From the NCBI RefSeq assembly GCF_000970345.1, contig NZ_LAQU01000024.1:19405-83404 (forward strand): a stretch of DNA of 64,000 nt, in the 5' to 3' direction. Positions 45,005-54,154 of the stretch are shown piece by piece (position 1 is the first letter of the stretch; each line of letters opens with the position of its first letter). The position numbers and the translations under genes were made by a program. The notes beneath the pieces were generated by a model. That model searched no databases, had not been told where the DNA came from, and worked only from the letters and a program-made list of their open reading frames with translations. The DNA comes from Robbsia andropogonis (GTDB lineage Bacteria > Pseudomonadota > Gammaproteobacteria > Burkholderiales > Burkholderiaceae).

Positions 45005-46411
45005 ATGCTCATGCGTGCCATACCCCGGGAATTTCTCGCTCCACTGATTGTCGCTTGCGCGATGTTCATGGAATCCATGGATGCCAATGTCATCGCCACG
45101 TCGTTGCCGGCGATGGCACGCGACTTCCACCGCGATCCGGTCGTCCTGCAAATCGGGGTCATTGCCTATGTGGTCGGCCTTGGCATCTTCATTCCGATAT
45201 GCGGATGGGTGGCTGACCGCTTCGGCGCGCTGCGCGTCTTCCAGGCCGCCATTGGGGTCTTTGTCGCGGGATCGCTGCTCTGCGCGGCATCGATGTCACT
45301 GCCTTATTTCGTCGTCGCGCGCTTTGTCCAGGGCATCGGCGGCGCCATGATGGTTCCGGTGGGGCGTATCATCATTTTTCGGGCGGTGCCTCGCGCTGAC
45401 TTCGTTCGGGCAATGAACTACCTCAGCATTCCTGCTTTGCTGGGACCCGCGGCCGGCCCCGTGTTGGGAGGATTCATCACCACCTACTTGCATTGGCGCC
45501 TGATTTTCGGGATCAACGTCCCCGTCGGCATTGCCGGCATCTGGCTGGCACAGCGCTTCATAAAGAACTCCCGGGAACCGCATCCGGGTCCATTGGACTG
45601 GATCGGTTTTGCTTTATCCGCCGGGGGTGGCGCAACCTTCCTGCTTGGCATCTCGGTGCTGGGTGGCGGGCTGGTCTCTTTCGGCACCGCCTGGCTGCTG
45701 ATCGCCATCGGCGCGGCGCTGGCGGGTTTGTATGTTTTGTATGCCTTCAATGTCGAAAAACCGCTACTACACTTGCGCTTTCTGTCGATTCCGACTTTCC
45801 AGGCGAGCGTTGCCGGAGGCTCCTTGTTTCGCATGGGCTTGGGCGCCCTTCCCATCCTTTTGCCGCTGTCATTGCAAACGGGGCTCGGGATGTCCGCATT
45901 TGCGTCAGGCTCGATCACCTGCGCCTCCGCGTTCGGCTCCTTTGTGGTGAAATGGCTGGCACCAGCCACGTTACGCCGTTGGGGTTTTCGCACGGTATTG
46001 ATGTACAACGCCGCGTTCTCCGCTGGCGCGATTGCGATCTGCGGCGCATTCATTCCTGGCATACCCGTATGGGCAATCTGGCTGATCGTGTTATTTTGCG
46101 GCTTTTTTCCGTCGCTTCAGTTCACCAGCCTGAATTCATTGGCCTATTCGGATATCCCTACCCGTGATATCGGACGTGCAACAAGCCTCGCCAGCTTCGT
46201 GCAACAGATGTCATTGGGTCTCGGCGTGGCGCTCGCCGCAGTGGTATTACATCTCACGCGCTACGTGCAAGGTCACGAAACCCTGACATGGACGGACTTC
46301 TGGCCTGCCTTCGTCACAATCGGATGTTTGTCGCTCGGGTCGATTCCCATCACTCGACGCATGCCGCCCGAAGCCGGCGCGGAGATCGCCGGCCGTGGCA
46401 CATCGCATTAA
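45005..46411 (+). CDS. DHA2-family MFS drug transporter (EmrB-like)
   Basis: Exporter of 468 residues with 14 membrane segments. Motifs: FMESMDANVIATSLPAMARDF at helix 1 (motif D1), GWVADRFGALRVF and GGAMMVPVGRIIIFR. I start it at the ATG at 45005 because the earlier 49 codons are Arg-rich and not family-like; a GATAAT lies at 44876 and TTTTG-caga-CAAAA at 44856-44869 as a possible second TetR site. No membrane-fusion partner is adjacent. Confidence 0.88.
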   Translation: MLMRAIPREFLAPLIVACAMFMESMDANVIATSLPAMARDFHRDPVVLQIGVIAYVVGLGIFIPICGWVADRFGALRVFQAAIGVFVAGSLLCAASMSLPYFVVARFVQGIGGAMMVPVGRIIIFRAVPRADFVRAMNYLSIPALLGPAAGPVLGGFITTYLHWRLIFGINVPVGIAGIWLAQRFIKNSREPHPGPLDWIGFALSAGGGATFLLGISVLGGGLVSFGTAWLLIAIGAALAGLYVLYAFNVEKPLLHLRFLSIPTFQASVAGGSLFRMGLGALPILLPLSLQTGLGMSAFASGSITCASAFGSFVVKWLAPATLRRWGFRTVLMYNAAFSAGAIAICGAFIPGIPVWAIWLIVLFCGFFPSLQFTSLNSLAYSDIPTRDIGRATSLASFVQQMSLGLGVALAAVVLHLTRYVQGHETLTWTDFWPAFVTIGCLSLGSIPITRRMPPEAGAEIAGRGTSH

Positions 46412-46501
46412 GCGATGCCCCTCCATCGGGTGATCGGGAACGATCGCACCCGGTTTTACCACGTCGACGGCATATGACCGTGGCAAGACGCCGCCTCTCC
46501 C

Positions 46502-48391
46502 TCAGTGCGTCGGAAAGGCGTTCCGCGAAAGCCGCGGGTCCGCACCGGGCCACGCTCTACGTGTGCCACGTACCCCAAGGCCGAGCATCTCACTGATAAC
46601 TGGAAGTGCAACAGGCTCACTGAACAAAAAGCCCTGCAACTCGGTACAGCCCTCGATCGCAAGTAGACGACGCTGCGCATCGGTCTCAACGCCTTCGCCG
46701 ACCGCCAGGATTCCCAGTTCCGAACAAAGTCGTGTCACGGCCCGGACGATGGCGTTTGATTTCACATCCTGACCTAACTTTTGAACAAATAGCTGATCGA
46801 TCTTGATCCGCGAGAACGGCAGGGATTGCAGCAGGCTCAACGCTGAATAGCCCGTGCCGAAGTCGTCCATTACCACACCCACTCCCAAAGCACGCAATGC
46901 GTTCAGAATGGCGCTTGCATGCCCGGTATGCGCAATCAGTGCGGTTTCCGTCAACTCGATCTCCAGACGCTCAGGCCGCAATCCGGTACGCTTCAGCACG
47001 TCAGAGACAAAGTCAGCGAAATGGCTATCTTGTAATTGCACGGCGGAGACATTGACGCAGACGCGAATGTCGGCGGGCCATTGCATCGCGTCGCTACACG
47101 CTCGTTCGAGGACCCAACTGCCGAGTGCATGCATCAAGCCGATCTCTTCGGCTACGGGAATGAACTCGGACGGAGTAATGGCGCCATACGGATAGGCATC
47201 CCATCTCAAAAGTGCTTCACACGCGTTCACTTGACCGGACACCGCATCCACCAACGGCTGATAGAACAGTTTGAAATGCCCTTCGCTGACAGCATGATGC
47301 AGATGCCGTTCCAGTTGCCGACGAATTTCCAACGGGTCCTGCATCCCTGCCTGGTATACCCGGAAGCCGTTCCGGCCGTTACGTTTCGCTTGATAAAGGG
47401 CTATGTCGGCGCATCGTAGCAAGGCATCAGGATCGTCGAGCGGCAAATTCGCGTTACCGTCCACGGAAAAACGGGTCGTATCGTGTTCGACGTGCAGATG
47501 CTCACTGATCACAATGCCGATACTGACACCCACTTGCAATCTATCGCCCGCAATCTGAAAAGGCTGCGTCAGTGCATCCAGGCAGCGTTGCGCGAGCGCG
47601 ATCGTATGCGCTTCGTTTGCCGCACGGCTTGCGCCAAATCGCGGTGCCTGGATGATGGCGAATTCATCACCGCCGAGGCGCGTCAGGACGTCGTTTTCGT
47701 CAAGCAGTGCACGTAGGCGTTCGGCGACCGCTTTCAGCAAGCAATCGCCAACATGATGTCCATAGGAATCGTTGACCGGTTTGAAATTGTCAAGATCGAG
47801 GTACAACAAGGAGAATCGGGGAACGGCGGCATCGAGATCGGCCGCAAGCGTAAGTGCGGATGGGCTGGCCAAGTCCTGAATATGCGCATAAAAACGGGTC
47901 CGGTTCGGTAGCCCGGTCAACGCGTCATGGTGCGCGAGGAAAGCGATGTGCCGTTGCGCGGCGCGCTGCGCCGTGACATCTTCGATCGTACAGAGCCAGC
48001 CTCCCTGTTGCGATGCGCCGTCGGAGGTACCCGGCATGGTTCGCAGGGAAATCAACAACTGCCGCTCCCGATACCGCCATTCGAATGGATTCATCGGCGC
48101 CACCGCACGCAACGCCCTGTCCCATGCGGCCGTCCCCGTGCTCTGCGACTCTCCCGTGACATCGTCAAACCCGGCTCGTGCCACGGACAGCAGTTGTTGG
48201 GCAATCAAGCGCAGCCTGCGGCGCAATGGCAAGGCAGCGCCGTTGTCGACGGTAAGCGAGCGCAAATATCTCGAAAATTCGCCGACATCGCTGTCCGATG
48301 ACAACGGCATGACGCCGTCCCTGACCTCGCAAAGTTGGCGTAATACCCTTAATGCACGCACGCCTGGTCGGATATCTTGTTCAGAAAGCAT
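46502..48391 (-). CDS. GGDEF-EAL portion of a split c-di-GMP signalling gene
   Basis: Downstream part of a gene broken by a frameshift at about 48430. It encodes a diguanylate cyclase domain (RLGGDEFAII, intact; no RxxD inhibitory site seen just before it) and a phosphodiesterase domain with intact EAL (CEALLRWD) and DDFGTGYSAL. If joined to the PAS portion, GGDEF lies near residue 426 and EAL near 578 of about 815. The first ATG in this frame is 48391, but PAS similarity (RVVLCNARFPALL) extends up to the break. Both catalytic signatures are intact, so it may be bifunctional. Confidence 0.85.
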   Translation of the reverse strand: MLSEQDIRPGVRALRVLRQLCEVRDGVMPLSSDSDVGEFSRYLRSLTVDNGAALPLRRRLRLIAQQLLSVARAGFDDVTGESQSTGTAAWDRALRAVAPMNPFEWRYRERQLLISLRTMPGTSDGASQQGGWLCTIEDVTAQRAAQRHIAFLAHHDALTGLPNRTRFYAHIQDLASPSALTLAADLDAAVPRFSLLYLDLDNFKPVNDSYGHHVGDCLLKAVAERLRALLDENDVLTRLGGDEFAIIQAPRFGASRAANEAHTIALAQRCLDALTQPFQIAGDRLQVGVSIGIVISEHLHVEHDTTRFSVDGNANLPLDDPDALLRCADIALYQAKRNGRNGFRVYQAGMQDPLEIRRQLERHLHHAVSEGHFKLFYQPLVDAVSGQVNACEALLRWDAYPYGAITPSEFIPVAEEIGLMHALGSWVLERACSDAMQWPADIRVCVNVSAVQLQDSHFADFVSDVLKRTGLRPERLEIELTETALIAHTGHASAILNALRALGVGVVMDDFGTGYSALSLLQSLPFSRIKIDQLFVQKLGQDVKSNAIVRAVTRLCSELGILAVGEGVETDAQRRLLAIEGCTELQGFLFSEPVALPVISEMLGLGVRGTRRAWPGADPRLSRNAFPTH

Positions 48392-48423
48392 AAGCAGCGC
48401 CGGAAACCGCGCGTTGCAAAGCA

Positions 48424-48948
48424 CTACCCGCCAGATGGGCCAATCAGGCAAACCCCTTGCGGAATATGCGACAGGGCGAGATCGAGATTCCGGCGAGCAA
48501 GTTCGATGGATTGCGCGGCCGCGCGTTGCTCGGTGCGATCGCGCGTCACCTTTGCAAACCCACACAGCGTGCCATCGTCATCACGGATTGCGTCAATGAC
48601 CACATGCGCCCAGAATCGACTGCCATCCTTGCGCAGCCGCCATCCTTCCGACTCGAACTTCCCGGTATCGCGAGCTATTTCCAGTTCATGCTCCGGCAAT
48701 CCCGCGACACGATCTTCGTCAATATAAAAGCACGAGAAATGACGGCCAACCGCTTCCTGCTCAAGGTATCCCTTCGTACGTTGCGCCCCCGTATTCCAAT
48801 TACTGACAACACCATTAATGTCGACCATGTAGATCGCGCAGTCGGATACGCTACGTACTAACAGGCGAAAATGATGTTCCTGGCCACGCAGCACCTCGTG
48901 CACGGCCTTGTCATGCAACGGGTTTTGCTCTTGCGGATTATTTTGCAT
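48424..48948 (-). CDS. PAS portion of the split c-di-GMP signalling gene
   Basis: Upstream part of the same gene. From the ATG at 48948 it encodes a PAS domain (HFRLLVRSVSDCAIYMVDINGVVSNWN, shown by its parts RLLVRSVSDCAIYMVD and VSNWNTGAQRTKGY) with PAC YARDXX-type ending in GFAKVTRDRTEQRAAA, then the opening of a second PAS (LDLALSHIPQGVCLIGPSG). It then meets a stop at 48424. Adding one C near 48430 would restore GPSG-R-VVLCN and join both PAS, GGDEF and EAL. Its start overlaps the globin gene by 11 bases. Confidence 0.85.
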   Translation of the reverse strand: MQNNPQEQNPLHDKAVHEVLRGQEHHFRLLVRSVSDCAIYMVDINGVVSNWNTGAQRTKGYLEQEAVGRHFSCFYIDEDRVAGLPEHELEIARDTGKFESEGWRLRKDGSRFWAHVVIDAIRDDDGTLCGFAKVTRDRTEQRAAAQSIELARRNLDLALSHIPQGVCLIGPSGG

Positions 48949-49516
48949 CGTCGCCCGGCTCCGGCAAAAACGCGCGTAACGCCGTGATGCGGGCACTGGC
49001 CGAAACCTTGCTCGTCGATGTCGATCCGACATCGGTGCCTGTACCTGATCTGACCTGCGGTAGCGGCGCGCGGGCGAGTTGGAGACTACGCGCCATTCGT
49101 TGTGCCGCATCGACGAAACGGTCAGCCGACGCGGGCGGACACACCTCGCGCGCGGTGCACTCGAACAACGCCAACCAGCGGTGGAAATGCTCGGGACCAA
49201 TGGGTAGCGGCCCGTGACGTTGCATCGGACTGCCCGAATACGCACCCGTCGAGAGCATCACGGATGCCCAGAACTGACCAATACGCACCAAGTGAGCAGG
49301 CCAGTCTTCAACATGTCTATTGAACACGGGGCCGAGCACGGCATCTTCGCGAGCACGCGCGTAGAAGACACCGACGAGTCGATCAATCATTGCCGCGTCA
49401 ATTTGCGTGACCTGTTCGTCTTCTGCCGCCATGGGAGCAGCGTGCTCGGTCATTGAGGACTGAGGCGAATCATCTGTCGGATTCGAATCAGGCCGCATTG
49501 CGGTGTCTCGTGTCAT
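48938..49516 (-). CDS. Group III truncated hemoglobin
   Basis: Globin-like protein of 192 residues from the ATG at 49516; the core runs from IDAAMIDRLVGVFYARAREDAVLGPVF to FVDAAQRMARSL. Conserved are the proximal-type HFHRWLALFE with His and the FWASVML/GAYSGSPM segment of group III truncated hemoglobins. These bind O2 or NO. It carries extra tails at both ends (about 45 and 50 residues). Start is uncertain (Met also at 49453). It overlaps the PAS-GGDEF-EAL start by 11 bases, which suggests joint function, e.g. O2/NO sensing. Confidence 0.85.
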   Translation of the reverse strand: MTRDTAMRPDSNPTDDSPQSSMTEHAAPMAAEDEQVTQIDAAMIDRLVGVFYARAREDAVLGPVFNRHVEDWPAHLVRIGQFWASVMLSTGAYSGSPMQRHGPLPIGPEHFHRWLALFECTAREVCPPASADRFVDAAQRMARSLQLARAPLPQVRSGTGTDVGSTSTSKVSASARITALRAFLPEPGDDAK

Positions 49517-49699
49517 CGTAGATAGGCTGCCGACGATACACGCGGCAACGTTGTCAGGACGGGCTAGTCTCAAGGCCTACGTCAAACAGGGGGATGCCTT
49601 CTCTCACCCTGATTGGTGTGAATTGTGCCCCAACGCGACGCTATCTTGCCAGAGATTCCACCGTTGCGTCATCGAGTACGTTCGAAATTGTAGAAAATT

Positions 49700-49734
49700 C
49701 AAGCAAAAAAAAACCCGCTCACGAAGAGCGGGCT
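49700..49734 (-). terminator. Rho-independent terminator for SH3-like gene
   Basis: CCCGCTC (49714-49720) and GAGCGGG (49726-49732) form a stem with a 5-base loop; on the leftward strand it is followed by a run of nine T. It ends the transcript of the SH3-like gene. The 340-base stretch 49517-49856 holds no other gene I can support. Confidence 0.8.
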
Positions 49735-49856
49735 GAATCCATATCGGTTGAGACATGGAGGAGACAATTTAAGTATAAACCCGTAAGGGTTCAAACTGCA
49801 AATCCTTCCGACGTCTTTTAGATATTTGTGGCAAGAAAAAAACTTCCCGACCTGCC

Positions 49857-50546
49857 TCAACCATGCGGGGGACCAGGGGGACCACGATGGTCATCACCAT
49901 CACCATGTGGCCGCTCAGGCGGATGGCCGCCTTGGGGAGGTCCGCCGCGTGGATCCGAGCGGGGGCCTTGCCCAGGCCCGCCATGGAACCCATCCCGTTG
50001 CGGTTGCGGTTGCGGCGGACCACCGTGCCATTCAGGACGGGGGCCGGGCGGAGGACCACCGTGCCATCCAGGCGGTGGGGGCGGAGGACCGATGTGCTCC
50101 CATCGGCCCCGCTCGCCATACCAAGGTTGCGCGCGATAGTGCTCGCCCCAGTACGTTCCGAACGAGAAGCCGATGATCGGCAAGCCGATGCGAGGCCCAT
50201 ACGTCAGCAGTGGTACCGGAGTACCTTGGTAGGCATAGTTGATATTCCCGCCATACACCCATCCACGCAATCCCGGCAAGGAAACATCGCACCAGGAATA
50301 CCCTGCCACGCAACCCAGCACGGTCATCGGTGTACCGCCTTGCAATTGCGCGACAGCAGGATATTCCTGCGATGGCCCCGCGCGGACGATCGCCGGCGCA
50401 TTCGTATAAGCCGGCGCGGACTGCGCATGCGCGAAAGGGGTCACGCAAGCGAGCAATGCGATACCGCCAAACCTGGCCAATACACGACGCGGCGCTTGCT
50501 TCGCGTCGAGCGAGGGGGGGACGCTGATGTCCGTTCTTTTAGTCAT
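49857..50546 (-). CDS. Secreted SH3-domain protein with Gly/Pro/His-rich tail
   Basis: 229 residues; signal peptide ends near TPFAHAQSAP. Residues about 55-110 form a bacterial SH3 (SH3_3) domain (AIVRAGPSQEYPAVAQLQGGTPMTVLGC, in parts IVRAGPSQEYPAVAQL and GWVYGGNINYAY). The tail of about 90 residues is built from Trp-His-Gly-Gly-Pro repeats (WHGGPPPGP), His-rich at the end, and may bind metal or be disordered. ATG at 50546 with GGAGAG upstream. Function unknown; likely periplasmic cell-wall-related. Confidence 0.85.
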   Translation of the reverse strand: MTKRTDISVPPSLDAKQAPRRVLARFGGIALLACVTPFAHAQSAPAYTNAPAIVRAGPSQEYPAVAQLQGGTPMTVLGCVAGYSWCDVSLPGLRGWVYGGNINYAYQGTPVPLLTYGPRIGLPIIGFSFGTYWGEHYRAQPWYGERGRWEHIGPPPPPPGWHGGPPPGPRPEWHGGPPQPQPQRDGFHGGPGQGPRSDPRGGPPQGGHPPERPHGDGDDHRGPPGPPHG

Positions 50547-50837
50547 GATCTCTCCTGCTGTCGCCAGCACTTTCCTGCCAGGACCTTCCTGGCATCCGGA
50601 TCACACACGCTGAAGGTGGAATCCTTGGATATCATTACATCCGAAGCGACCGTTTGCATCTGTGCGGATTTGTGTCGGCACGTTACATCCGCAATATAAG
50701 TGCCTCGCGTTACCTGCAACGGGATATAGGGGGGCAAACAGTTGCGCGAGCGCCCGGAGAGAACGCATCGGCACGCAAATGAGAATACGCGGGCAGCGTC
50801 ATGCGGGTCATTTCGATGGTGGACTTTTTTCGACGAT

Positions 50838-52508
50838 CTATTTTTCCACGATCACGCGCCACGGATCTTGCGCAATCACTTTCATCGGCAGATGCGCGGC
50901 CTTGAAGGAGGCATAGACATCGGGTGGCATCAAAGCCAGTGCGTGCGCGTCGTGATACCACCGGGCGGTGAACGCAGCGTCGGTAGGCACCCACTTCGAT
51001 GGTTCCTGCGCCACGCCGAAGGCCAGCTCATCAGCGTCCCGGACCATGATCATCGTGTGACCGATGTAGAACGGGAACGTGTGATCCAGCTTATGGACCG
51101 AATAAAAGGGCGTATCAGCCGGCAACGAAGCCAACGCGGCCTTGACGGCAGGGGCCAGCAAAACACCGGACCGCAGGCGCCCGAATACCTCATGCCCGGT
51201 ACCGGCCACCGTGACCAACACACACCACCCGGCAACAAACGACAACACCGATGCCGTCATTGAACGTCGAGACAGCAGCCACGCGCCTATCGTCCCGACA
51301 AGCCCACAACCGATTGCTACCCAGACCCAATTCGTATAGGCCACATACAAGGCATTCGGCGTGTCGTCGGACCCCATCGTTCGGAGGTACACGCCAGCGG
51401 CAACCAGCCCGATGACCAGGACCACCACATAGAAGATCATATGCCGACGCCAACCACGTGGTGACAGCGTTGGCAAAACCCGCCCTAACAACAAAGCCAG
51501 AGCCGGCGCCACTGGAAGCACGTAAGACGGCAGCTTCGAATGCGATGCACTGAAGAAAGCGAAAATGAATACCGCCCACACCAGCAACATCAACGTGGGC
51601 GAAAACCGATTTGCCTCACGCGGCGCACGGAATACATCCCGGACTGACGCCGGCAACAACGTCAACCACGGCAGCATCCCGACCATCAGCACAGGCACGA
51701 AGTAGTAAAGCGGGCCAGGCCGGTTTTGTTCCGGCGTCAGATAGCGCTGGAATTGCTGGACAACGAAGAAAAAATGAAAGAACTCGGGATTGTCGCGTTG
51801 TACAAGATAGAACCACGGTGCGCAGATGATCACGAAGACCAGCAAGCCTGACGGCAGGTGTATCCGCAGGAAAATCCGCCAATCGCGCGCCACTACCATG
51901 TATACGATCAGGACCGCGCCTGGGATCATGATGCCGATCAGGCCTTTCGATAACATCGCCATGGCCATTCCGCCCCACGACAACCACATCCAGCCGCGTC
52001 GCCCCGCCCTCGTCAGGGTGTCCCGCTGGGCCAACAGTAACGCACACAAGGTGACCGTCATCCAGAAAGACAGCCCCATGTCCAGCGCGTTGAAATGACC
52101 CATCAAATACCAATATGGCGTGGCCACCATCACTACGGCGGCACTCCAGCCTGCAAGCGCACCGAACAACCGTGCCCCGGTGTACCCGACGACCACGATG
52201 CCGGCGAAACCGGTCAGCGCGGTGTAGAACCGCGCCTGCCATTCACCGATACCGAACAACGCGAACGTCAATGCGTTTGCCCACGTCTGCAGCGGTGGCT
52301 TCTCAAAATACTTGTAGCCGTTGTAACGCGGCGTGATCCAGTCGCCCGTAACAAACATCTCTCTCGCCATCTCGGCGTACCGGCCTTCGTCCGTTGGAAT
52401 CAAATGGCGCATCCCTAATGGGACGAACCAGATCAGTACGAGTGCGATCAGCAGCATCAGCACGGCACCGCGAGAGAGTGGCGGACGGAGAGACAAATTC
52501 GCTTGCAT
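50838..52508 (-). CDS. ArnT-like glycosyltransferase family 39/83 protein
   Basis: Inner-membrane glycosyltransferase of 556 residues with about 11-12 membrane segments. N-terminal PTDEGRYAEMAREM in the first periplasmic loop carries the acidic pair of GT-C enzymes, and FEKPPLQTWANAL follows as in ArnT. These move 4-amino-4-deoxy-L-arabinose or other sugars from lipid carriers onto lipid A. There are no other arn genes nearby, so a different sugar acceptor is possible. Confidence 0.88.
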   Translation of the reverse strand: MQANLSLRPPLSRGAVLMLLIALVLIWFVPLGMRHLIPTDEGRYAEMAREMFVTGDWITPRYNGYKYFEKPPLQTWANALTFALFGIGEWQARFYTALTGFAGIVVVGYTGARLFGALAGWSAAVVMVATPYWYLMGHFNALDMGLSFWMTVTLCALLLAQRDTLTRAGRRGWMWLSWGGMAMAMLSKGLIGIMIPGAVLIVYMVVARDWRIFLRIHLPSGLLVFVIICAPWFYLVQRDNPEFFHFFFVVQQFQRYLTPEQNRPGPLYYFVPVLMVGMLPWLTLLPASVRDVFRAPREANRFSPTLMLLVWAVFIFAFFSASHSKLPSYVLPVAPALALLLGRVLPTLSPRGWRRHMIFYVVVLVIGLVAAGVYLRTMGSDDTPNALYVAYTNWVWVAIGCGLVGTIGAWLLSRRSMTASVLSFVAGWCVLVTVAGTGHEVFGRLRSGVLLAPAVKAALASLPADTPFYSVHKLDHTFPFYIGHTMIMVRDADELAFGVAQEPSKWVPTDAAFTARWYHDAHALALMPPDVYASFKAAHLPMKVIAQDPWRVIVEK

Positions 52509-53326
52509 ATCACCAGGAGAGTAACGGATCGCGTGAATGGGTGGCGTGTGTCTGCGGATCGAGGGCCGTACCAGGCGTGGGACGCTACGGACTTACGCAA
52601 TACAATCGATCGCGGCGAAAGCAGGCGCAACCTCGTGTTGCCCTGGTTTGCACACCATCACTACGATATCAGACGCGCCCCCCCTGATCGCGGCAATGCA
52701 CCACGTCCAGCGCACGACCGATACACTGTCGGAACGCGCCGTCATACCTCGCCTGCGTCGATGCCCCCGGCGCGCATCATACCCCATCCCCATTCAGTAC
52801 CGACGCATCTACCCTTTCCTCATGAATGTCACGATCGTCTCACATGCGACGCTTGCACATGGTCTATGCGGACTTGGGCAAGAAACATCCATGGCAACGC
52901 AAAACGGTAGTGTTCCTTTGCTTGCCCCGGAAACCGGGCGTTGCACGCTTTTTGATATCCATTTCGATATTTATCCAGAAAACACCATGCATTTGCTAAC
53001 TATTCAGATACTGAATAAGAATAGCCTTATCTGTAAACGGACGATCGTCCCACATGTCGAAATGGAAAGATCGGGTTTATTACGTTCAATCCTATATAGG
53101 TTTCGTCATACGTAAGCGATTATTACGAAGTACATCGCTCGGTAACATCGACCGAAAAAAGATAGCGCGATGGATTTATTTTGGTGCGACGACAAATATG
53201 GCCTGGTCCATTCAGAAAATGTGGCGAGAACCCCGCACATCGTATGCGAAATAACAGTCGTTGATGATTCACAAATCACATTTGAATCGTATAATGGAAC
53301 CAAACAGACAGTTGGGTTCTGAGATC
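52509..53326. other. Long gap, AT-rich in its second half, no supported gene
   Basis: 818 bases between the ArnT-like start and the TetR start. The first 300 bases match the GC of neighbours; 52930-53280 is distinctly AT-rich. Short frames (52822-53115 and 53054-53254, plus strand) lack ribosome sites and recognisable similarity, so I do not call them. The region may be a promoter region or a decayed insert. Confidence 0.4.
53290..53295 (+). promoter_or_regulatory. TATAAT -10 box for TetR gene
   Basis: A perfect TATAAT lies 31 bases before the chosen TetR start at 53327. It overlaps an alternative Met at 53294, which can therefore be ruled out. No good -35 element is seen at 17 bases upstream. 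The near-palindrome GATTCACAAAT..ATTTGAATC sits just before it (53266-53288) and could be the TetR operator. Confidence 0.5.
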
Positions 53327-53896
53327 ATGGATAAGCGCCAACAAATACTCGATACCGCCACAATGCTTTTTGGCCGCCACGGCTTCCACGCGGTGGGCGT
53401 CGATTGGATCATCGCCAAATCGAACGTATCGAAAATGACAATGTACCGATATTTCCCGTCCAAGGGCGATCTCGTCGTGGAAGTACTTCGCTTTCAGCAA
53501 AGAGTATTGGCTGACCAGCTGAATGCCGATATCAGTGATGCGGGCAGCCCGATGGAAGCGTTGGAACGGGTATTTGACTGGCACACCCGATGGTTCGGCA
53601 GCGAATGCTTTTCTGGTAGCCTGTTTGCGCATGCGGCGTCCGAATTTGCCGACAAGGGCACGCAGATTCATACGGTTACGGTAGCGCAAAAGCATGAACT
53701 GACAGCCACCATAGAGAAGATCCTTACCGACATCACCGGCGAATCACGGGCAAGCGCCCTCGCACCGATTATTGTGATGATGCTCGACGGCGCAACGCTG
53801 CAAGCGCAATTGACAGGCCGACTGAATGCGGCCAGTGATGCATGGAAAGCGACAAAATCGCTCGTAAGCGCGGACGCAATGGCTATGGCGGCCTGA
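53327..53896 (+). CDS. TetR-family transcriptional regulator
   Basis: 189 residues; HTH GFHAVGVDWIIAKSNVSKMTMYRYFPSKGDLV near residues 20-52 (parts VGVDWIIAKSNVSKMTMYRYF). The C-terminal domain has an FGSECFSGSLFAHAASEF segment typical of a common proteobacterial TetR group. Start at 53327 follows from the promoter position. Located alone after an AT-rich gap; its target is unknown. Confidence 0.88.
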   Translation: MDKRQQILDTATMLFGRHGFHAVGVDWIIAKSNVSKMTMYRYFPSKGDLVVEVLRFQQRVLADQLNADISDAGSPMEALERVFDWHTRWFGSECFSGSLFAHAASEFADKGTQIHTVTVAQKHELTATIEKILTDITGESRASALAPIIVMMLDGATLQAQLTGRLNAASDAWKATKSLVSADAMAMAA

Positions 53897-53923
53897 TTAT
53901 TCTCCCCGCGTCACACCGGATAG

Positions 53924-53971
53924 GAAAAAGAAACGGCACTTGCCCAATTGGGCGAGTGCCGTTTCTTTTTT
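53924..53971. terminator. Strong bidirectional terminator hairpin
   Basis: AAGAAACGGCACT and AGTGCCGTTTCTT flank GCCCAATTGGGC; together nearly a 40-base stem with A-run on the left and T-run on the right, 28 bases after the TetR stop. It can end the TetR transcript and read-through from the right. Confidence 0.85.
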
Positions 53972-54154
53972 CCGGTTGCTTAATTACTGAATGCCTGTCG
54001 CCACACAGAACCGTCTCAAGACAATACCAAAAATCGATCTCGTCTATTGCCAAACGATCTTTTTATCAGATTAAGCACAGTGCATTGACTGAAATTTGTC
54101 GCGACGAAATTGACCTGATTGACACGAATGATGCGGATGCAAACTGTATCTTTT

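Noticed and set aside
52822..53115. About 98-residue plus-strand frame ahead of the TetR gene
   Set aside because: No ribosome site, unlikely codon use, and no family resemblance.
53054..53254. 66-residue basic plus-strand frame in the AT-rich gap
   Set aside because: No ribosome site and no recognisable similarity; AT-rich context makes chance frames likely.
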